64,000 nt of DNA from Streptomyces drozdowiczii (GCF_026167665.1 NZ_CP098740.1:5828001-5892000), one strand, 5' to 3'; counted from the stretch's first letter, positions 9,184 to 22,323 are shown. Notes: a model not told the origin generated them from the letters alone. Translations and numbers: made by a program.

Positions 9184-11852
9184 TGGAGTCGGCAGAAATT
9201 CGTCGCCGCTGGCTGAGCTTCTACGAGGAGCGCGGTCACACCGTTGTCCCTTCGGCGTCGCTCATCGCGGACGACCCGACTCTGCTGCTGGTCCCCGCCG
9301 GCATGGTGCCGTTCAAGCCCTACTTCCTCGGTGAGGTCAAGCCGCCCGCGCCGCGCGTCACCAGCGTGCAGAAGTGCGTGCGTACGCCGGACATCGAGGA
9401 GGTCGGCAAGACCACCCGGCACGGCACCTTCTTCCAGATGTGCGGCAACTTCTCGTTCGGCGACTACTTCAAGGAAGGCGCCATCGAGTACGCCTGGGAG
9501 CTGCTGACCAGTTCCGTGGCGGACGGCGGCTTCGGGCTCGACCCCGAGCGCCTGTGGATCACCGTCTACCTGGACGACGACGAGGCCGAGGCCATCTGGC
9601 GCGACAGGATCGGTGTCCCGGCCGAGCGCATCCAGCGCCTGGGCAAGAAGGACAACTTCTGGTCCATGGGCGTCCCCGGCCCGTGCGGCCCGTGCTCCGA
9701 GATCAACTACGACCGCGGCCCCGAGTTCGGCGTCGAGGGCGGCCCGGCCGTCAACGACGAGCGGTACGTGGAGATCTGGAACCTGGTCTTCATGCAGTAC
9801 GAGCGCGGCGCCGGCGAGGGCAAGGACGACTTCCCGATCCTCGGCGACCTGCCCTCCAAGAACATCGACACCGGTCTCGGCCTCGAACGCCTCGCGATGA
9901 TCCTGCAGGGCGTGCAGAACATGTACGAGACCGACACCCTGCGCGTCGTCATGGACCGCGCCACCGAGCTGACCGGGGTGCGCTACGGCGCCGCCGAGTC
10001 CACCGACGTCTCGCTGCGCGTGGTCGCCGACCACATCCGCACCTCCGTGATGCTCATCGGCGACGGCGTCACCCCCGGCAACGAGGGCCGCGGCTATGTG
10101 CTGCGCCGCATCATGCGCCGCGCCATCCGCAACATGCGCCTGATGGGCGCCACCGGCTCCGTCGTCCGCGAGCTGGTCGACGTCGTGGTCAACACGATGG
10201 GGCAGCAGTACCCGGAGCTGATCACCGACCGCAAGCGCATCGAGACCGTCGCGCTCGCGGAGGAGGCCGCGTTCCTCAAGGCCCTCAAGGGCGGCACCAA
10301 CATCCTGGAGACGGCCGTCACCGAGACCAAGGCCGCCGGCGGCACGGTCCTCGCCGGAGACAAGGCGTTCCTGCTCCACGACACCTGGGGCTTCCCGATC
10401 GACCTCACCCTGGAGATGGCCGCCGAGCAGGGGCTCTCCGTGGACGAGGACGGGTTCCGCCGCCTCATGCAGGAGCAGCGGGCCAAGGCCAAGGCCGACG
10501 CCAAGGCCAAGAAGACCGGCCACGCCGACCTCTCCGCCTACCGCGAGGTCGCCGACAACTCCGGCGTCACCGAGTTCACCGGCTACACCATGACCGAGGG
10601 CGAGTCGACGATCGTCGGCCTCCTCGTGGACGGTGTCCCCTCGCCCGCCGCCACCGAGGGCGACGAGATCGAGGTCGTCCTCGACCGCACCCCGTTCTAC
10701 GCCGAGGGCGGCGGCCAGCTCGCGGACCAGGGCCGCATCCGGCTCGACAGCGGCGCCGTCATCGTGGTCCGCGACGTCCAGCAGCCGGTCCCGGGCGTCT
10801 CCGTGCACAAGGGCTCCGTCCAGGTCGGTGAGGTCACGGTCGGCGCGTCCGCGTACGCGAGCATCGACTCCACCCGCCGCCGCGCCATCGCCCGCGCCCA
10901 CAGCGCCACGCACCTCACGCACCAGGCGCTGCGCGACGCGCTCGGCCCCACGGCCGCCCAGGCCGGTTCGGAGAACTCCCCGGGCCGCTTCCGCTTCGAC
11001 TTCGGCTCGCCGGCCGCCGTTCCGGGCACGGTCCTCACCGACGTCGAGCAGAAGATCAACGAGGTCCTGGCCCGCGAACTCGACGTGCAGGCCGAGGTCA
11101 TGTCGATCGACGAGGCGAAGAAGCAGGGCGCCATCGCGGAGTTCGGCGAGAAGTACGGCGAGCGGGTCCGGGTCGTCACCATCGGGGACTTCTCCAAGGA
11201 ACTCTGCGGCGGTACGCACGTCCACAACACCGCCCAGCTCGGCCTGGTCAAGCTGCTCGGCGAGTCCTCCATCGGGTCCGGCGTACGCCGCATCGAGGCC
11301 CTGGTCGGCGTGGACGCGTACAACTTCCTGGCCCGGGAGCACACGGTCGTCGCCCAGCTCCAGGAGCTGGTCAAGGGCCGCTCCGAGGAGCTGCCGGAGA
11401 AGATCGCGGGCATGCTCGGCAAGCTGAAGGACGCCGAGAAGGAGATCGAGAAGTTCCGCGCGGAGAAGGTCCTCGCGGCCGCCGCCGGTCTCGTGGACTC
11501 CGCGATCGACGTGCGGGGCGTCGCCCTGGTCACCGGTCAGGTGCCGGACGGCACCTCCGCCGACGACCTGCGCAAGCTCGTCCTCGACGTGCGCGGCCGC
11601 ATCCAGGGCGGCCGCCCGGCCGTCGTCGCGCTGTTCACGACGGCCAACGGGCGCCCGCTGACCGTCATCGCGACCAACGAGGCGGCCCGCGAGCGCGGTC
11701 TCAAGGCCGGCGACCTCGTCCGTACCGCCGCCAAGACCCTCGGCGGCGGTGGCGGCGGCAAGCCGGACGTCGCCCAGGGCGGCGGCCAGAACCCGGAGGC
11801 GATCGGCGACGCCGTCGCCGCCGTCGAACGCCTCGTCACCGAGACGGCGTGA
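9183..11852 (+). CDS. alaS: Alanyl-tRNA synthetase
   Basis: An 889 aa class II synthetase that charges tRNA-Ala in the cytoplasm. It has the N-terminal catalytic core ([12 protein letters not shown] to the [13 protein letters not shown] motif 3), the editing domain with zinc ligands HSATH and CGGTHVHNT, and the C-terminal oligomerisation (C-Ala) region ending in a glycine-rich [15 protein letters not shown] segment. Length is normal for the family. The ATG overlaps the previous gene's stop, and ruvX starts inside the alaS stop (GTGA). Confidence 0.97.
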   Translation: MESAEIRRRWLSFYEERGHTVVPSASLIADDPTLLLVPAGMVPFKPYFLGEVKPPAPRVTSVQKCVRTPDIEEVGKTTRHGTFFQMCGNFSFGDYFKEGAIEYAWELLTSSVADGGFGLDPERLWITVYLDDDEAEAIWRDRIGVPAERIQRLGKKDNFWSMGVPGPCGPCSEINYDRGPEFGVEGGPAVNDERYVEIWNLVFMQYERGAGEGKDDFPILGDLPSKNIDTGLGLERLAMILQGVQNMYETDTLRVVMDRATELTGVRYGAAESTDVSLRVVADHIRTSVMLIGDGVTPGNEGRGYVLRRIMRRAIRNMRLMGATGSVVRELVDVVVNTMGQQYPELITDRKRIETVALAEEAAFLKALKGGTNILETAVTETKAAGGTVLAGDKAFLLHDTWGFPIDLTLEMAAEQGLSVDEDGFRRLMQEQRAKAKADAKAKKTGHADLSAYREVADNSGVTEFTGYTMTEGESTIVGLLVDGVPSPAATEGDEIEVVLDRTPFYAEGGGQLADQGRIRLDSGAVIVVRDVQQPVPGVSVHKGSVQVGEVTVGASAYASIDSTRRRAIARAHSATHLTHQALRDALGPTAAQAGSENSPGRFRFDFGSPAAVPGTVLTDVEQKINEVLARELDVQAEVMSIDEAKKQGAIAEFGEKYGERVRVVTIGDFSKELCGGTHVHNTAQLGLVKLLGESSIGSGVRRIEALVGVDAYNFLAREHTVVAQLQELVKGRSEELPEKIAGMLGKLKDAEKEIEKFRAEKVLAAAAGLVDSAIDVRGVALVTGQVPDGTSADDLRKLVLDVRGRIQGGRPAVVALFTTANGRPLTVIATNEAARERGLKAGDLVRTAAKTLGGGGGGKPDVAQGGGQNPEAIGDAVAAVERLVTETA

Positions 11853-12334
11853 CGCCGGGCATGACGCAGATGCGCCGCGGTCGCCGGCTGGCGATCGACG
11901 TCGGGGACGCCCGGATCGGGGTCGCCTCGTGCGACCCCGACGGGATCCTCGCGACGCCGGTGGAGACCGTGCCGGGACGCGATGTCCCGGCCGCCCACCG
12001 GCGGCTGGGACAGATCGTCGCGGAGTACGAACCGATCGAGGTCGTCGTCGGGCTGCCGCGCTCCCTGGGCGGCGGCGAGGGCCCGGCCGCCGCCAAGGTC
12101 CGCGCCTTCGCGGATGTGCTCGCCCGAGCGGTCGCACCCATTCCGGTGCGCCTGTTGGACGAGAGGATGACCACAGTGACGGCCACCCAGGGGCTGCGCG
12201 CCTCGGGCGTGAAGTCCAAAAAGGGCCGATCCGTCATCGACCAGGCTGCCGCTGTGGTGATCCTGCAAAACGCTCTGGAGTCGGAGCGCGCTTCGGGCAA
12301 TCCGCCGGGCGAGGCCGTCGAAGTAGTGGTCTGA
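11849..12334 (+). CDS. ruvX: Putative pre-16S rRNA nuclease (RuvX/YqgF family)
   Basis: A protein of 161 aa with the RNase H-like fold of the YqgF family. The core acidic motif is in [13 protein letters not shown], with the second in [11 protein letters not shown] and a later [10 protein letters not shown]. coli YqgF helps mature the 5' end of 16S rRNA; a Holliday-junction role has also been proposed, so the function here is by family. GTG at 11849 overlaps the alaS stop by four bases, indicating coupling; an ATG four codons downstream is an alternative. Confidence 0.9.
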   Translation: MTPGMTQMRRGRRLAIDVGDARIGVASCDPDGILATPVETVPGRDVPAAHRRLGQIVAEYEPIEVVVGLPRSLGGGEGPAAAKVRAFADVLARAVAPIPVRLLDERMTTVTATQGLRASGVKSKKGRSVIDQAAAVVILQNALESERASGNPPGEAVEVVV

Positions 12335-12364
12335 TCGCAATACGGTAACGTTCCGCGCGATGCG

Positions 12365-12386
12365 GCGGTGTTCGAACAAACACCGC
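12365..12386. promoter_or_regulatory. Inverted repeat between ruvX and mltG
   Basis: The arms GCGGTGTT (12365-12372) and AACACCGC (12379-12386) are perfectly complementary across a six-base loop, and the loop region itself contains the palindrome GTTCGAAC (12370-12377). It could be a small hairpin ending the alaS-ruvX transcript or an operator ahead of mltG. The sequence does not decide between them. Confidence 0.4.
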
Positions 12387-12429
12387 ACAGCAAAGAGGCG
12401 GAACATCGTCTCGCGGCTCAAGGGGATCG

Positions 12430-14199
12430 ATGACTGAGTATGGCCGGGGCCCCGGCTCCGAACCGTGGCATCCCGAGGACCCCTTGTACGGGGACCAGGG
12501 GTGGGGCGGCCAGCAGCCTGCCCACGGCCAGGCCCAGTACGACGGCCAGAACCAGTACGACGGCACGACCCCGTACGGCGCCCAGCAGCAGTACCCGCAG
12601 GGCCAGTACGACCCGTACCAGCAGCAGCCGCAGGACCCGTACGGCCAGCAGTACCAGCAGGACCCGTACGCGCAGCAGCCGCAGCAGGACCCGTACGCGC
12701 AGCAGCAGTACCAGCAGCAGGCGTACGGGAACCAGCACCCGCAGGACCCGTACGGGCAGCAGCCCCAGCAGCCGCAGCCCGGCTACGACACCGGCTGGGA
12801 CACGGGCCAGCAGGCGGTGCCGCCGTACGAGGGCCAGCCCGTGGCCACGTACGGCTACGGCGAGACGAACGACTACTACGGCACCCCTGAGGCGTACCCG
12901 CCCCCGCAGCCCCCGGGCCGCCGCGAGGCCGGACCGGCCCCGGCTCCGGAGACGACCCCGGACTGGGACCCGGAGGAGCCGCCGGAGGAGACCCACCCCT
13001 TCTTCACGGGCGTGGACGAGAAGGACGACCGGAAGAAGCCCCGGGACGACGACTACGACGACGAGGACGACGACCGCGACAGCGGCGGGGGCGGCGAGCG
13101 CCGGGGCAAGGGCAAGAAGAAGAAGGGCCGCAGCGGCTGCGCCTGCCTGGTCGTCTCCCTCGTCCTGGTCGCCGGCGTCGGCGGCGCGGGCTACTACGGC
13201 TACTCCTTCTACAAGGACCGCTTCGGCCCCGCCCCGGACTACTCGGGCAGCGGCTCGGGCTCGGTCGAGGTGGAGATCCCGAAGGGCGCGTTCGGGTACG
13301 ACATCGGCAACATCCTGAAGAAGGCCGGCGTCGTGAAGAGCGTCGACGCCTTCGTCTCGGCCCAGAACGAGAACCCGAAGGGCAAGGGCATCCAGGCGGG
13401 GGTCTACCTCCTGCACTCGCAGATGTCGGCGTCCGAGGCCGTGAAGATGATGGTGGACCCGAAGAGCCAGAATCTTCTGGTGATTCCGGAGGGCTACCGG
13501 AACGCCGCCGTCTACGCGCTCGTGGACAAACGGCTCGGCCTCAAGAAGGGCACGACCAAGGACGTCGCGAAGTCCAGGAGCGGCGAATTGGGTCTGCCCG
13601 ACTGGGCGAGCAAGAACAAGGACATCAAGGACCCGCTCGAAGGCTTCCTCTATCCGGCCGCGTATCCGTTGACGAAGGAGACGAAGCCGGAGGCGCTCCT
13701 GAAGAAGATGGTCGAACGGTCCAACGAGGAGTACAAGAAGCTCGACCTCACGGGAACGGCGAAGAAGTACAAGCTGGACGGTCCGTGGCAGGTGCTCACG
13801 GTGGCGAGCCTGGTCCAGGCGGAGGGCCTGACGCACGACGACTTCCGCAAGATGGCCGAGGTCGTCTACAACCGGCTGAAGCCGAACAACACGATCACGA
13901 ACCGGAAGCTCGAGTTCGACTCCGCGTTCAACTACCTCAAGAACCAGAGCAAGATCAAGATCGGTTCGAACGAGATCCGCACCAACCCGGATCCGTACAA
14001 CACCTATTACCACCCCGGTCTGCCGCCCGGCCCCATCAGCAACCCCGGCGACGAGGCTCTGCGCGCGACACTCAGTCCCACGGGCGACGGCTGGATGTTC
14101 TTCATCTCGCTCGACGGCAAGAAGACCCAGTTCACCAAGACGGCGGCCGAGCACGAGAAGCTCAACGAGAAGTTCAAGGAACAGCATGGCCTCCAATGA
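12430..14199 (+). CDS. mltG: Endolytic murein transglycosylase MltG (YceG family)
   Basis: A 589 aa protein that cleaves nascent peptidoglycan glycan strands at the outer face of the membrane. Residues 1-165 are a low-complexity Gln/Pro/Tyr/Asp repeat (units such as QDPYGQQ), 195-235 are charged, and one membrane span lies at about 237-260. The extracellular YceG domain follows, with EGFLYP at 404-409 and the likely catalytic glutamate E465 in ASLVQAEG, plus the conserved YYHPGLPPGPISNPG segment. The long repetitive cytoplasmic tail is typical of actinomycetes. It precedes the aro operon and overlaps aroE by 14 bp. Confidence 0.92.
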   Translation: MTEYGRGPGSEPWHPEDPLYGDQGWGGQQPAHGQAQYDGQNQYDGTTPYGAQQQYPQGQYDPYQQQPQDPYGQQYQQDPYAQQPQQDPYAQQQYQQQAYGNQHPQDPYGQQPQQPQPGYDTGWDTGQQAVPPYEGQPVATYGYGETNDYYGTPEAYPPPQPPGRREAGPAPAPETTPDWDPEEPPEETHPFFTGVDEKDDRKKPRDDDYDDEDDDRDSGGGGERRGKGKKKKGRSGCACLVVSLVLVAGVGGAGYYGYSFYKDRFGPAPDYSGSGSGSVEVEIPKGAFGYDIGNILKKAGVVKSVDAFVSAQNENPKGKGIQAGVYLLHSQMSASEAVKMMVDPKSQNLLVIPEGYRNAAVYALVDKRLGLKKGTTKDVAKSRSGELGLPDWASKNKDIKDPLEGFLYPAAYPLTKETKPEALLKKMVERSNEEYKKLDLTGTAKKYKLDGPWQVLTVASLVQAEGLTHDDFRKMAEVVYNRLKPNNTITNRKLEFDSAFNYLKNQSKIKIGSNEIRTNPDPYNTYYHPGLPPGPISNPGDEALRATLSPTGDGWMFFISLDGKKTQFTKTAAEHEKLNEKFKEQHGLQ

Positions 14200-15022
14200 G
14201 CGGCCGCACCGCGCCGCCGTCCTCGGCTCGCCCATCGCCCACTCGCTCTCCCCGGTCCTGCACCGGGCCGCGTACGCCGAACTCGGCCTCGACGACTGGT
14301 CGTACGGCCGGTTCGAGGTCGACGAGCAGGCGTTGCCCGGGTTCATCGAGGGGCTGGACGGGAGCTGGGCCGGGCTCTCGCTGACCATGCCGCTCAAGCG
14401 GGCCGTCATCCCGCTGCTCGACGGGGTCACCGACACCGCCGCCTCCGTCGAGGCCGTCAACACCGTGGTCCTCGGCGCGGACGGCCGCCGCACCGGCGAC
14501 AACACCGACATCCCCGGCATGATCGCGGCCCTGCGCGAACGCGGCGTCGAGAAGGTCGAGTCCGCCGCGGTCCTCGGCGCCGGCGCCACCGCGTCCTCCG
14601 CGCTGGCAGCCCTGTCCGGCATCTGCGCCGGACCCGTCACCGCGTACGTCCGCAGCGCGGCCCGCGCCGACGAGATGCGCGGCTGGGGCGAACGGCTCGG
14701 CGTCGACATCCGTATCGCCGACTGGGCCGAGGCCGACCGGGCGCTCACCGCGCCCCTCGTCGTCGCGACCACCCCCGCAGGGGCGGCGGACGCGCTGGCC
14801 GGGGCCGTGCCGGAGTGCCCCGGCACGCTCTTCGACGTGCTGTACGAGCCGTGGCCGACCCGGCTCGCCTCCGCCTGGACCGACCAGGGTGGCGCAGTCG
14901 TCGGAGGTCTCGACCTCCTCGTGCACCAGGCGGTCCTCCAGGTCGAGCAGATGACGGGCCGCTCGCCCGCCCCGCTCGCCGCCATGCGCAAGGCCGGCGA
15001 AGAGGCGCTGGCCGCGCGCTGA
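14186..15022 (+). CDS. aroE: Shikimate dehydrogenase
   Basis: A protein of 278 aa that reduces 3-dehydroshikimate to shikimate with NADPH. The N-terminal substrate domain carries GSPIAHSLSP and the catalytic lysine segment LTMPLKRAV. The Rossmann part has GAGATASSALAAL, and GDNTDIPG carries the active-site Asp. The ATG at 14186 follows AAGGA and overlaps the end of mltG by 14 bp, so translation is coupled. It heads the local shikimate set aroE-aroC-aroK-aroB-aroQ; 146 bp without a recognisable gene separate it from aroC. Confidence 0.93.
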   Translation: MASNERPHRAAVLGSPIAHSLSPVLHRAAYAELGLDDWSYGRFEVDEQALPGFIEGLDGSWAGLSLTMPLKRAVIPLLDGVTDTAASVEAVNTVVLGADGRRTGDNTDIPGMIAALRERGVEKVESAAVLGAGATASSALAALSGICAGPVTAYVRSAARADEMRGWGERLGVDIRIADWAEADRALTAPLVVATTPAGAADALAGAVPECPGTLFDVLYEPWPTRLASAWTDQGGAVVGGLDLLVHQAVLQVEQMTGRSPAPLAAMRKAGEEALAAR

Positions 15023-15168
15023 CGCCCGCCCGGCACCGCCCGAACCGTCCGTCTGCTGGACCGGCGGCGGGGCCGGGGCCCCGTCCGTGGGAGGATCGGG
15101 GGCGGCGGGCCAGGGCCGCGCACCCGGTCGCGCCGCTGGATTTTCAGGCGCGAGCATGAGGAGCACCG

Positions 15169-18420
<3,252 letters not shown>

Positions 18421-18457
18421 GCAGGGCCCGTACAGGCCCGCGGGCACTCCAGACCCT

Positions 18458-18487
18458 CCCCGGCCGTTGTCCGAGCGGCGGCCGGGG
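18458..18487 (+). terminator. Terminator after the aro operon
   Basis: The arms CCCCGGCCG (18458-18466) and CGGCCGGGG (18479-18487) are perfectly complementary across a 12-base loop. The hairpin lies 37 bp past the aroQ stop and ahead of the P-loop ATPase gene. Confidence 0.65.
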
Positions 18488-18545
18488 AAGGTACGGTTGC
18501 CGTTGCACCAGCGCCAGTTGCCTGTACGAGACGGAGTTGCACCGG

Positions 18546-19397
18546 ATGCAGCACGCAGTGGGGGCCCCGCTGCCTCCGCCCCAGGGTCCCGGAAACGGCC
18601 CCGTCGGCTGGCCGCCCCAGGCCCAGCACCCCGGCCCGCCGCACCAGCCCCCGGCCGGCCCGCCCGCCGGGCACCCCGGGCCGCCGCCGCCCGCGGGCCC
18701 GCCGCAGGGCCACGGCTGGAGCGGACCGGCGCCGCAGCAGGCCCCGGCCCCGGTCTCCCGCGAGACCACCGGGCACATCCAGCTGCCGCCCGGCAGACCC
18801 GTCCCGCTGCCCGCGCCGCCCGCCGAGCCCGGCACGGGCAACGCCACGCTCGCGGTGCTCCTCATCGGCCCGGCGGGCGCCGGCAAGACCACCGTGGCCC
18901 GGCTCTGGGCGGCCCGCCGCCGGGTGCCCACCGCCCATGTCAGCCTGGACGACGTCCGGGAGTGGGTCTGCTCCGGCTTCGCGGACCCGCAGGCCGGGTG
19001 GAACGACCAGTCGGAGGCCCAGTACCGCCTGGCCCGCCGCACCTGCGGCTTCGCCGCCCGCAACTTCCTGGCCAACGGGATCTCCTGCATCCTGGACGAC
19101 GCGGTCTTCCCGGACCGGCCGGTCGTCGGCCTCGGCGGCTGGAAGCGGCACGTCGGCCCCGGACTGCTGCCCGTCGTGCTGCTGCCCGGCCTGGAGATCG
19201 TCCTGGAGCGCAACGCGGAGCGCAGCGGCAACCGCCGCCTCTCCGACGAGGAGGTCGCCCGCATCCACGGCCGGATGGCCGGCTGGTACGGCTCCGGGCT
19301 CCCGATCATCGACAACTCGACGTACGACGTGGAGACCACCGCCCGGGTCCTGGACGACATACTCGCCCGCTCCCTGGCCAGCCCCCCGTCCTGGTAG
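18546..19397 (+). CDS. P-loop ATPase with proline-rich N-terminus
   Basis: A protein of 283 aa. Residues 1-100 are almost entirely Pro, Gly, Gln and Ala and are probably disordered. The folded part starts near residue 100, with the P-loop GPAGAGKTT at 108-116. Later segments (VSLDDVREWVCSGFADPQ, ILDDAVFPDRP, LERNAERSGNR) resemble small nucleotide or polynucleotide kinases of the zeta-toxin/T4-PNK-like P-loop group. The substrate is unknown. ATG at 18546 follows ACGGAG. It lies between the aro operon and the M24-efp-nusB group; no functional link is visible. Confidence 0.75.
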   Translation: MQHAVGAPLPPPQGPGNGPVGWPPQAQHPGPPHQPPAGPPAGHPGPPPPAGPPQGHGWSGPAPQQAPAPVSRETTGHIQLPPGRPVPLPAPPAEPGTGNATLAVLLIGPAGAGKTTVARLWAARRRVPTAHVSLDDVREWVCSGFADPQAGWNDQSEAQYRLARRTCGFAARNFLANGISCILDDAVFPDRPVVGLGGWKRHVGPGLLPVVLLPGLEIVLERNAERSGNRRLSDEEVARIHGRMAGWYGSGLPIIDNSTYDVETTARVLDDILARSLASPPSW

Positions 19398-19466
19398 CCG
19401 GGCCGCCCGCCCCCGGTCGGATGCGCCCGCCGGGCGGGCGCGCCGCCGCGCTCGTACGCTCGACGC

Positions 19467-20572
19467 ATGTCAGAGGTGTACGCCGTCCGACGCGGGCTGC
19501 TCCGCGACCGGTGCGCCGCAGTCGGATCCGCGGCCGCCCTGGTCTCCCGCCCCGCCAACGTCCGCTACCTGGCCGGGGGAGCGCCCCCGGGTGCCGTGCT
19601 GCTGCTCGGCCCCGGCGAGGACGTCCTGCTCTGCCCCCGGCCGCCCACCGGTGACCCGGCCGACGGGCGCACCGACGAACACGTACGGGTCGACGCGCTG
19701 CCGGTGGCGGGCGGGACCCCGTGGTCGCCGCCGCCGACCTGGCCGCGGCGGCCGGCGCGGAGTCGCTGGCCGTCGAGGAGCACGACCTGACGGTCGCCCG
19801 GCACCGGGCCATGGCCTCGGTCGCCCCCAGGCTGCGGCTGGCCGATCTGGGCGCGACGGTCGAGCAGTTGCGCATCGTCAAGGACGAGGAGGAGATCGGC
19901 TGCCTGCGGATCGCGGCCGAGATCACCGACCAGGCCCTGGGCGAACTCCTCGAATCGATCCTCGTCGGCCGCACCGAACGGCACCTGGCCCTGGAACTGG
20001 AACGCCGGCTCGTGGACCACGGCGCCGACGGCCCCGCCTTCGCGACCTCCGTCGCCACCGGCCCCAACTCCGGCCGGGGCCGCCACCGGCCCTCGGACCG
20101 GCGGGTCGAGGAAGGAGATTTCCTCTCGGTCTGCCTGGGCGCCAACTACCGCGGCTACCGCTGCGAGATCGGCCGGACCTTCGTCATCGGAACGGCGCCC
20201 GCCGACTGGCAGATCGAGCTGTACGAGCTGGTTTTCGCCGCTCAGCGGGCCGGCCGCGAGGCCCTGCTGCCCGGCGCCGAGTACCGCGACGTGGACCGGG
20301 CCGCCCGCCATCTCCTGGACTCCGCGGGCCACGGCGAGGGCCTGGCGCCCTACACCGGCCACGGGGTGGGGCTCGAAATCGACGAGGACCCGCAGCTGGC
20401 ACCCGCGGCCATGGGTAAACTGGACGCTTGTGTGCCGGTCACCGTCGAACCGGGGGTCCACCTCCCGGGCCGGGGCGGGGTCCGGATCGATGACACGCTC
20501 GTCGTGCGCCCCGAGGCGGACGGCGGACCCGAGCTACTCACCATTACGACCAAGGAGCTGCTCGCGCTCTAG
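19467..20572 (+). CDS. M24 (aminopeptidase P/creatinase-fold) protein, frameshifted here
   Basis: The intended product is about 368 aa. The frame opens with ATG at 19467 (MSEVYAVRRGLL); one base appears to be missing in the G run 19713-19715, after which the -1 frame continues DPVVAAADL to the stop at 20572. The second half is the pita-bread M24 domain. Compared with aminopeptidase P, the metal ligands are changed: the first Asp is Cys (SVCLGANY), the second is Glu (CEIGRTF), His is kept (GHGVGLE), Glu is kept (VEPGVHL), and the last Glu is Asp (VRIDDT). It may be a non-peptidase. It lies directly upstream of efp. Confidence 0.8.
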
Positions 20573-20623
20573 CGCGCGTACCTCGGTCGTTCCACCAGCT
20601 TCAGCCCAGGAGATTCCGCAACC

Positions 20624-21190
20624 GTGGCTTCCACGAACGACCTCAAGAACGGCATGGTGCTCAAGCTCGACGGGGGCCAGCTCTGGTCCGTAGTCGAGTT
20701 CCAGCACGTCAAGCCCGGCAAGGGCCCGGCCTTCGTGCGCACCAAGCTCAAGAACGTGCTCTCCGGCAAGGTCGTGGACAAGACCTTCAACGCAGGCATC
20801 AAGGTCGAGACGGCCACCGTCGACCGGCGCGACATGCAGTTCTCGTACATGGACGGCGACTACTTCGTCTTCATGGACATGGACACGTACGACCAGCTGA
20901 TGGTCGACCGCAAGGCCGTCGGCGACACCGCCAACTTCCTGATCGAGGGCTTCACCGCCTCCGTCGCCCAGCACGACGGCGAGGTGCTGTACGTCGAGCT
21001 GCCGGCCGCCGTCGAGCTGAAGGTCCAGCACACGGACCCGGGCGTCCAGGGCGACCGCTCCACCGGCGGCACCAAGCCGGCCACCCTGGAGACCGGTTAC
21101 GAGATCGGCGTCCCGCTCTTCATCACCACGGGTGAGACGATCAAGGTCGACACCCGCTCCGGCGAGTACATCAGCCGGGTGAACAAGTAG
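20624..21190 (+). CDS. efp: Elongation factor P
   Basis: A protein of 188 aa that binds ribosomes stalled at polyproline and promotes peptide-bond formation. It has the three beta-barrel domains, starting [15 protein letters not shown]. The tip loop is PGKGP (residues 31-35, K33), the palindromic form described for the actinobacterial subfamily in which the lysine works without modification; no epmA/epmB-type gene is nearby. GTG at 20624 has an AGGAGA site upstream. nusB begins two bases after its stop. Confidence 0.96.
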   Translation: MASTNDLKNGMVLKLDGGQLWSVVEFQHVKPGKGPAFVRTKLKNVLSGKVVDKTFNAGIKVETATVDRRDMQFSYMDGDYFVFMDMDTYDQLMVDRKAVGDTANFLIEGFTASVAQHDGEVLYVELPAAVELKVQHTDPGVQGDRSTGGTKPATLETGYEIGVPLFITTGETIKVDTRSGEYISRVNK

Positions 21191-21192
21191 TC

Positions 21193-21624
21193 GTGGCTGC
21201 TCGCAACACGGCGCGCAAGCGCGCCTTCCAGATCCTCTTCGAGGCCGACCAGCGCGACGAGTCCGTGCTGACGGTCCTCGCGGACTGGGTACGGCACTCG
21301 CGGTCCGACACCCGCCAGCCGCCGGTCACCGAGTACACGATGGAGCTCGTGGAGGGGTACGCGCAGTACGCGGACCGCATCGACGACCTCATCGTCACCT
21401 ACGCCGTGGACTGGGAGCTCGACCGCATGCCGGTCGCCGACCGGAACATCCTGCGGCTCGGTGCCTACGAGCTGATCTGGGTCGACGCGACCCCGGACGC
21501 GGTGGTCATCGACGAGGCGGTGCAGATCGCCAAGGAGTTCTCCACCGACGACTCCCCGTCCTTCGTGAACGGCCTGCTGGCCCGTTTCAAGGACCTCAAG
21601 CCGAATCTCCGCCGGGAGCAGTGA
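21193..21624 (+). CDS. nusB: Transcription antitermination factor NusB
   Basis: An all-helical RNA-binding protein of 143 aa that, with NusE (S10), loads on boxA in rRNA operons and supports antitermination. The start ARNTARKRAFQILFEAD and the conserved RNILRLGAYELIW and AKEFSTDDSPSFVNGLL segments identify it. GTG at 21193 is two bases from the efp stop, so the genes are co-transcribed. A hairpin at 21644-21677 ends the unit. Confidence 0.95.
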   Translation: MAARNTARKRAFQILFEADQRDESVLTVLADWVRHSRSDTRQPPVTEYTMELVEGYAQYADRIDDLIVTYAVDWELDRMPVADRNILRLGAYELIWVDATPDAVVIDEAVQIAKEFSTDDSPSFVNGLLARFKDLKPNLRREQ

Positions 21625-21643
21625 CCCGGCGGCGTTCCGCCGA

Positions 21644-21677
21644 CGAAGGGCCCATGGCTGACGCCGTGGGCCCTTCG
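21644..21677 (+). terminator. Terminator after nusB
   Basis: The long stem CGAAGGGCCCA with a matching right arm TGGGCCCTTCG spans 21644-21677 with a short loop. It sits 19 bp past the nusB stop, between the convergent nusB and bldD genes. Confidence 0.75.
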
Positions 21678-21708
21678 GCATGTTCGCGCGAACCGCGTAC
21701 GAGAAAAA

Positions 21709-21753
21709 GCCGGGCCCGGCGGGGCACCCGTGCGGGGCCCCGCCGAACCCGGC
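21709..21753 (-). terminator. Terminator after bldD
   Basis: A stem of 14 pairs is split by a three-by-three internal loop: GCCGGG and GGCGGGGC on the left pair with GCCCCGCC and CCCGGC on the right. It lies 24 bp downstream of the bldD stop on the minus strand. Confidence 0.7.
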
Positions 21754-21776
21754 GGCACGTTTCTCCGAGGGGCTGC

Positions 21777-22277
21777 TCAGCCCTCGTCGTGGGCGACGGC
21801 GCGGCGCGCGTCCGCGTCGAGCACGCCCCAGCTGATCAGCTGCTCCGTCAGCACCGAAGGCGACTGGTCGTAGATCACGGCCAGCGTGCGCAGGTCGTCC
21901 TGGCGGATCGACAGCACCTTGCCGTTGTAGTCGCCGCGCTGGCTCTGGATCGTCGCCGCGTAACGCTGGAGGGGACCGGCCTTCTCCGGCGGTACGTGCG
22001 CCAGGCGCTCCAGCTGGAGGACCAGCTTCGGCGGCGGCTCGGCGGCACCGCCGGGCGTCGTGCCCGGCAGGAGCTCCTGGACCGGAACGCCGTAGAAGTC
22101 CGCCAGCTCGGCAAGGCGCTGCACGGTCACGGCACGGTCGCCGCGCTCGTACGAGCCGACCACGACGGCCTTCCAGCGGCCCTGGGACTTCTCCTCCACG
22201 CCGTGGAGGGAGAGGCCCTGCTGGGTGCGGATGGCACGGAGCTTGGCCCCGAGCTGTTTTGCGTATTCGCTGGACAT
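21777..22277 (-). CDS. bldD: BldD, c-di-GMP-responsive developmental regulator
   Basis: A protein of 166 aa. An XRE-type HTH (residues about 8-70) precedes a C-terminal domain carrying the bipartite c-di-GMP signature R114-G-D116, eight residues, then R125-Q-D-D128, exactly as described for Streptomyces BldD. Tetrameric c-di-GMP dimerises BldD, which then represses sporulation genes during vegetative growth. It is transcribed alone against efp-nusB. The palindrome at 22324-22343 in its promoter region is a candidate site for the autoregulation known for bldD. Confidence 0.96.
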   Translation of the reverse strand: MSSEYAKQLGAKLRAIRTQQGLSLHGVEEKSQGRWKAVVVGSYERGDRAVTVQRLAELADFYGVPVQELLPGTTPGGAAEPPPKLVLQLERLAHVPPEKAGPLQRYAATIQSQRGDYNGKVLSIRQDDLRTLAVIYDQSPSVLTEQLISWGVLDADARRAVAHDEG

Positions 22278-22323
22278 AAGGCTCCCCGGACGCTGGAACG
22301 TACGCGGCTGGGCCGCGTGGCTG

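Noticed and set aside
9150..12137. Open frame of nearly 1000 codons on the minus strand across alaS
   Set aside because: It mirrors alaS and ruvX; composition is the Arg/Ala/Gly/Val-rich type produced by antisense of GC-rich genes, with no domain or ribosome site.
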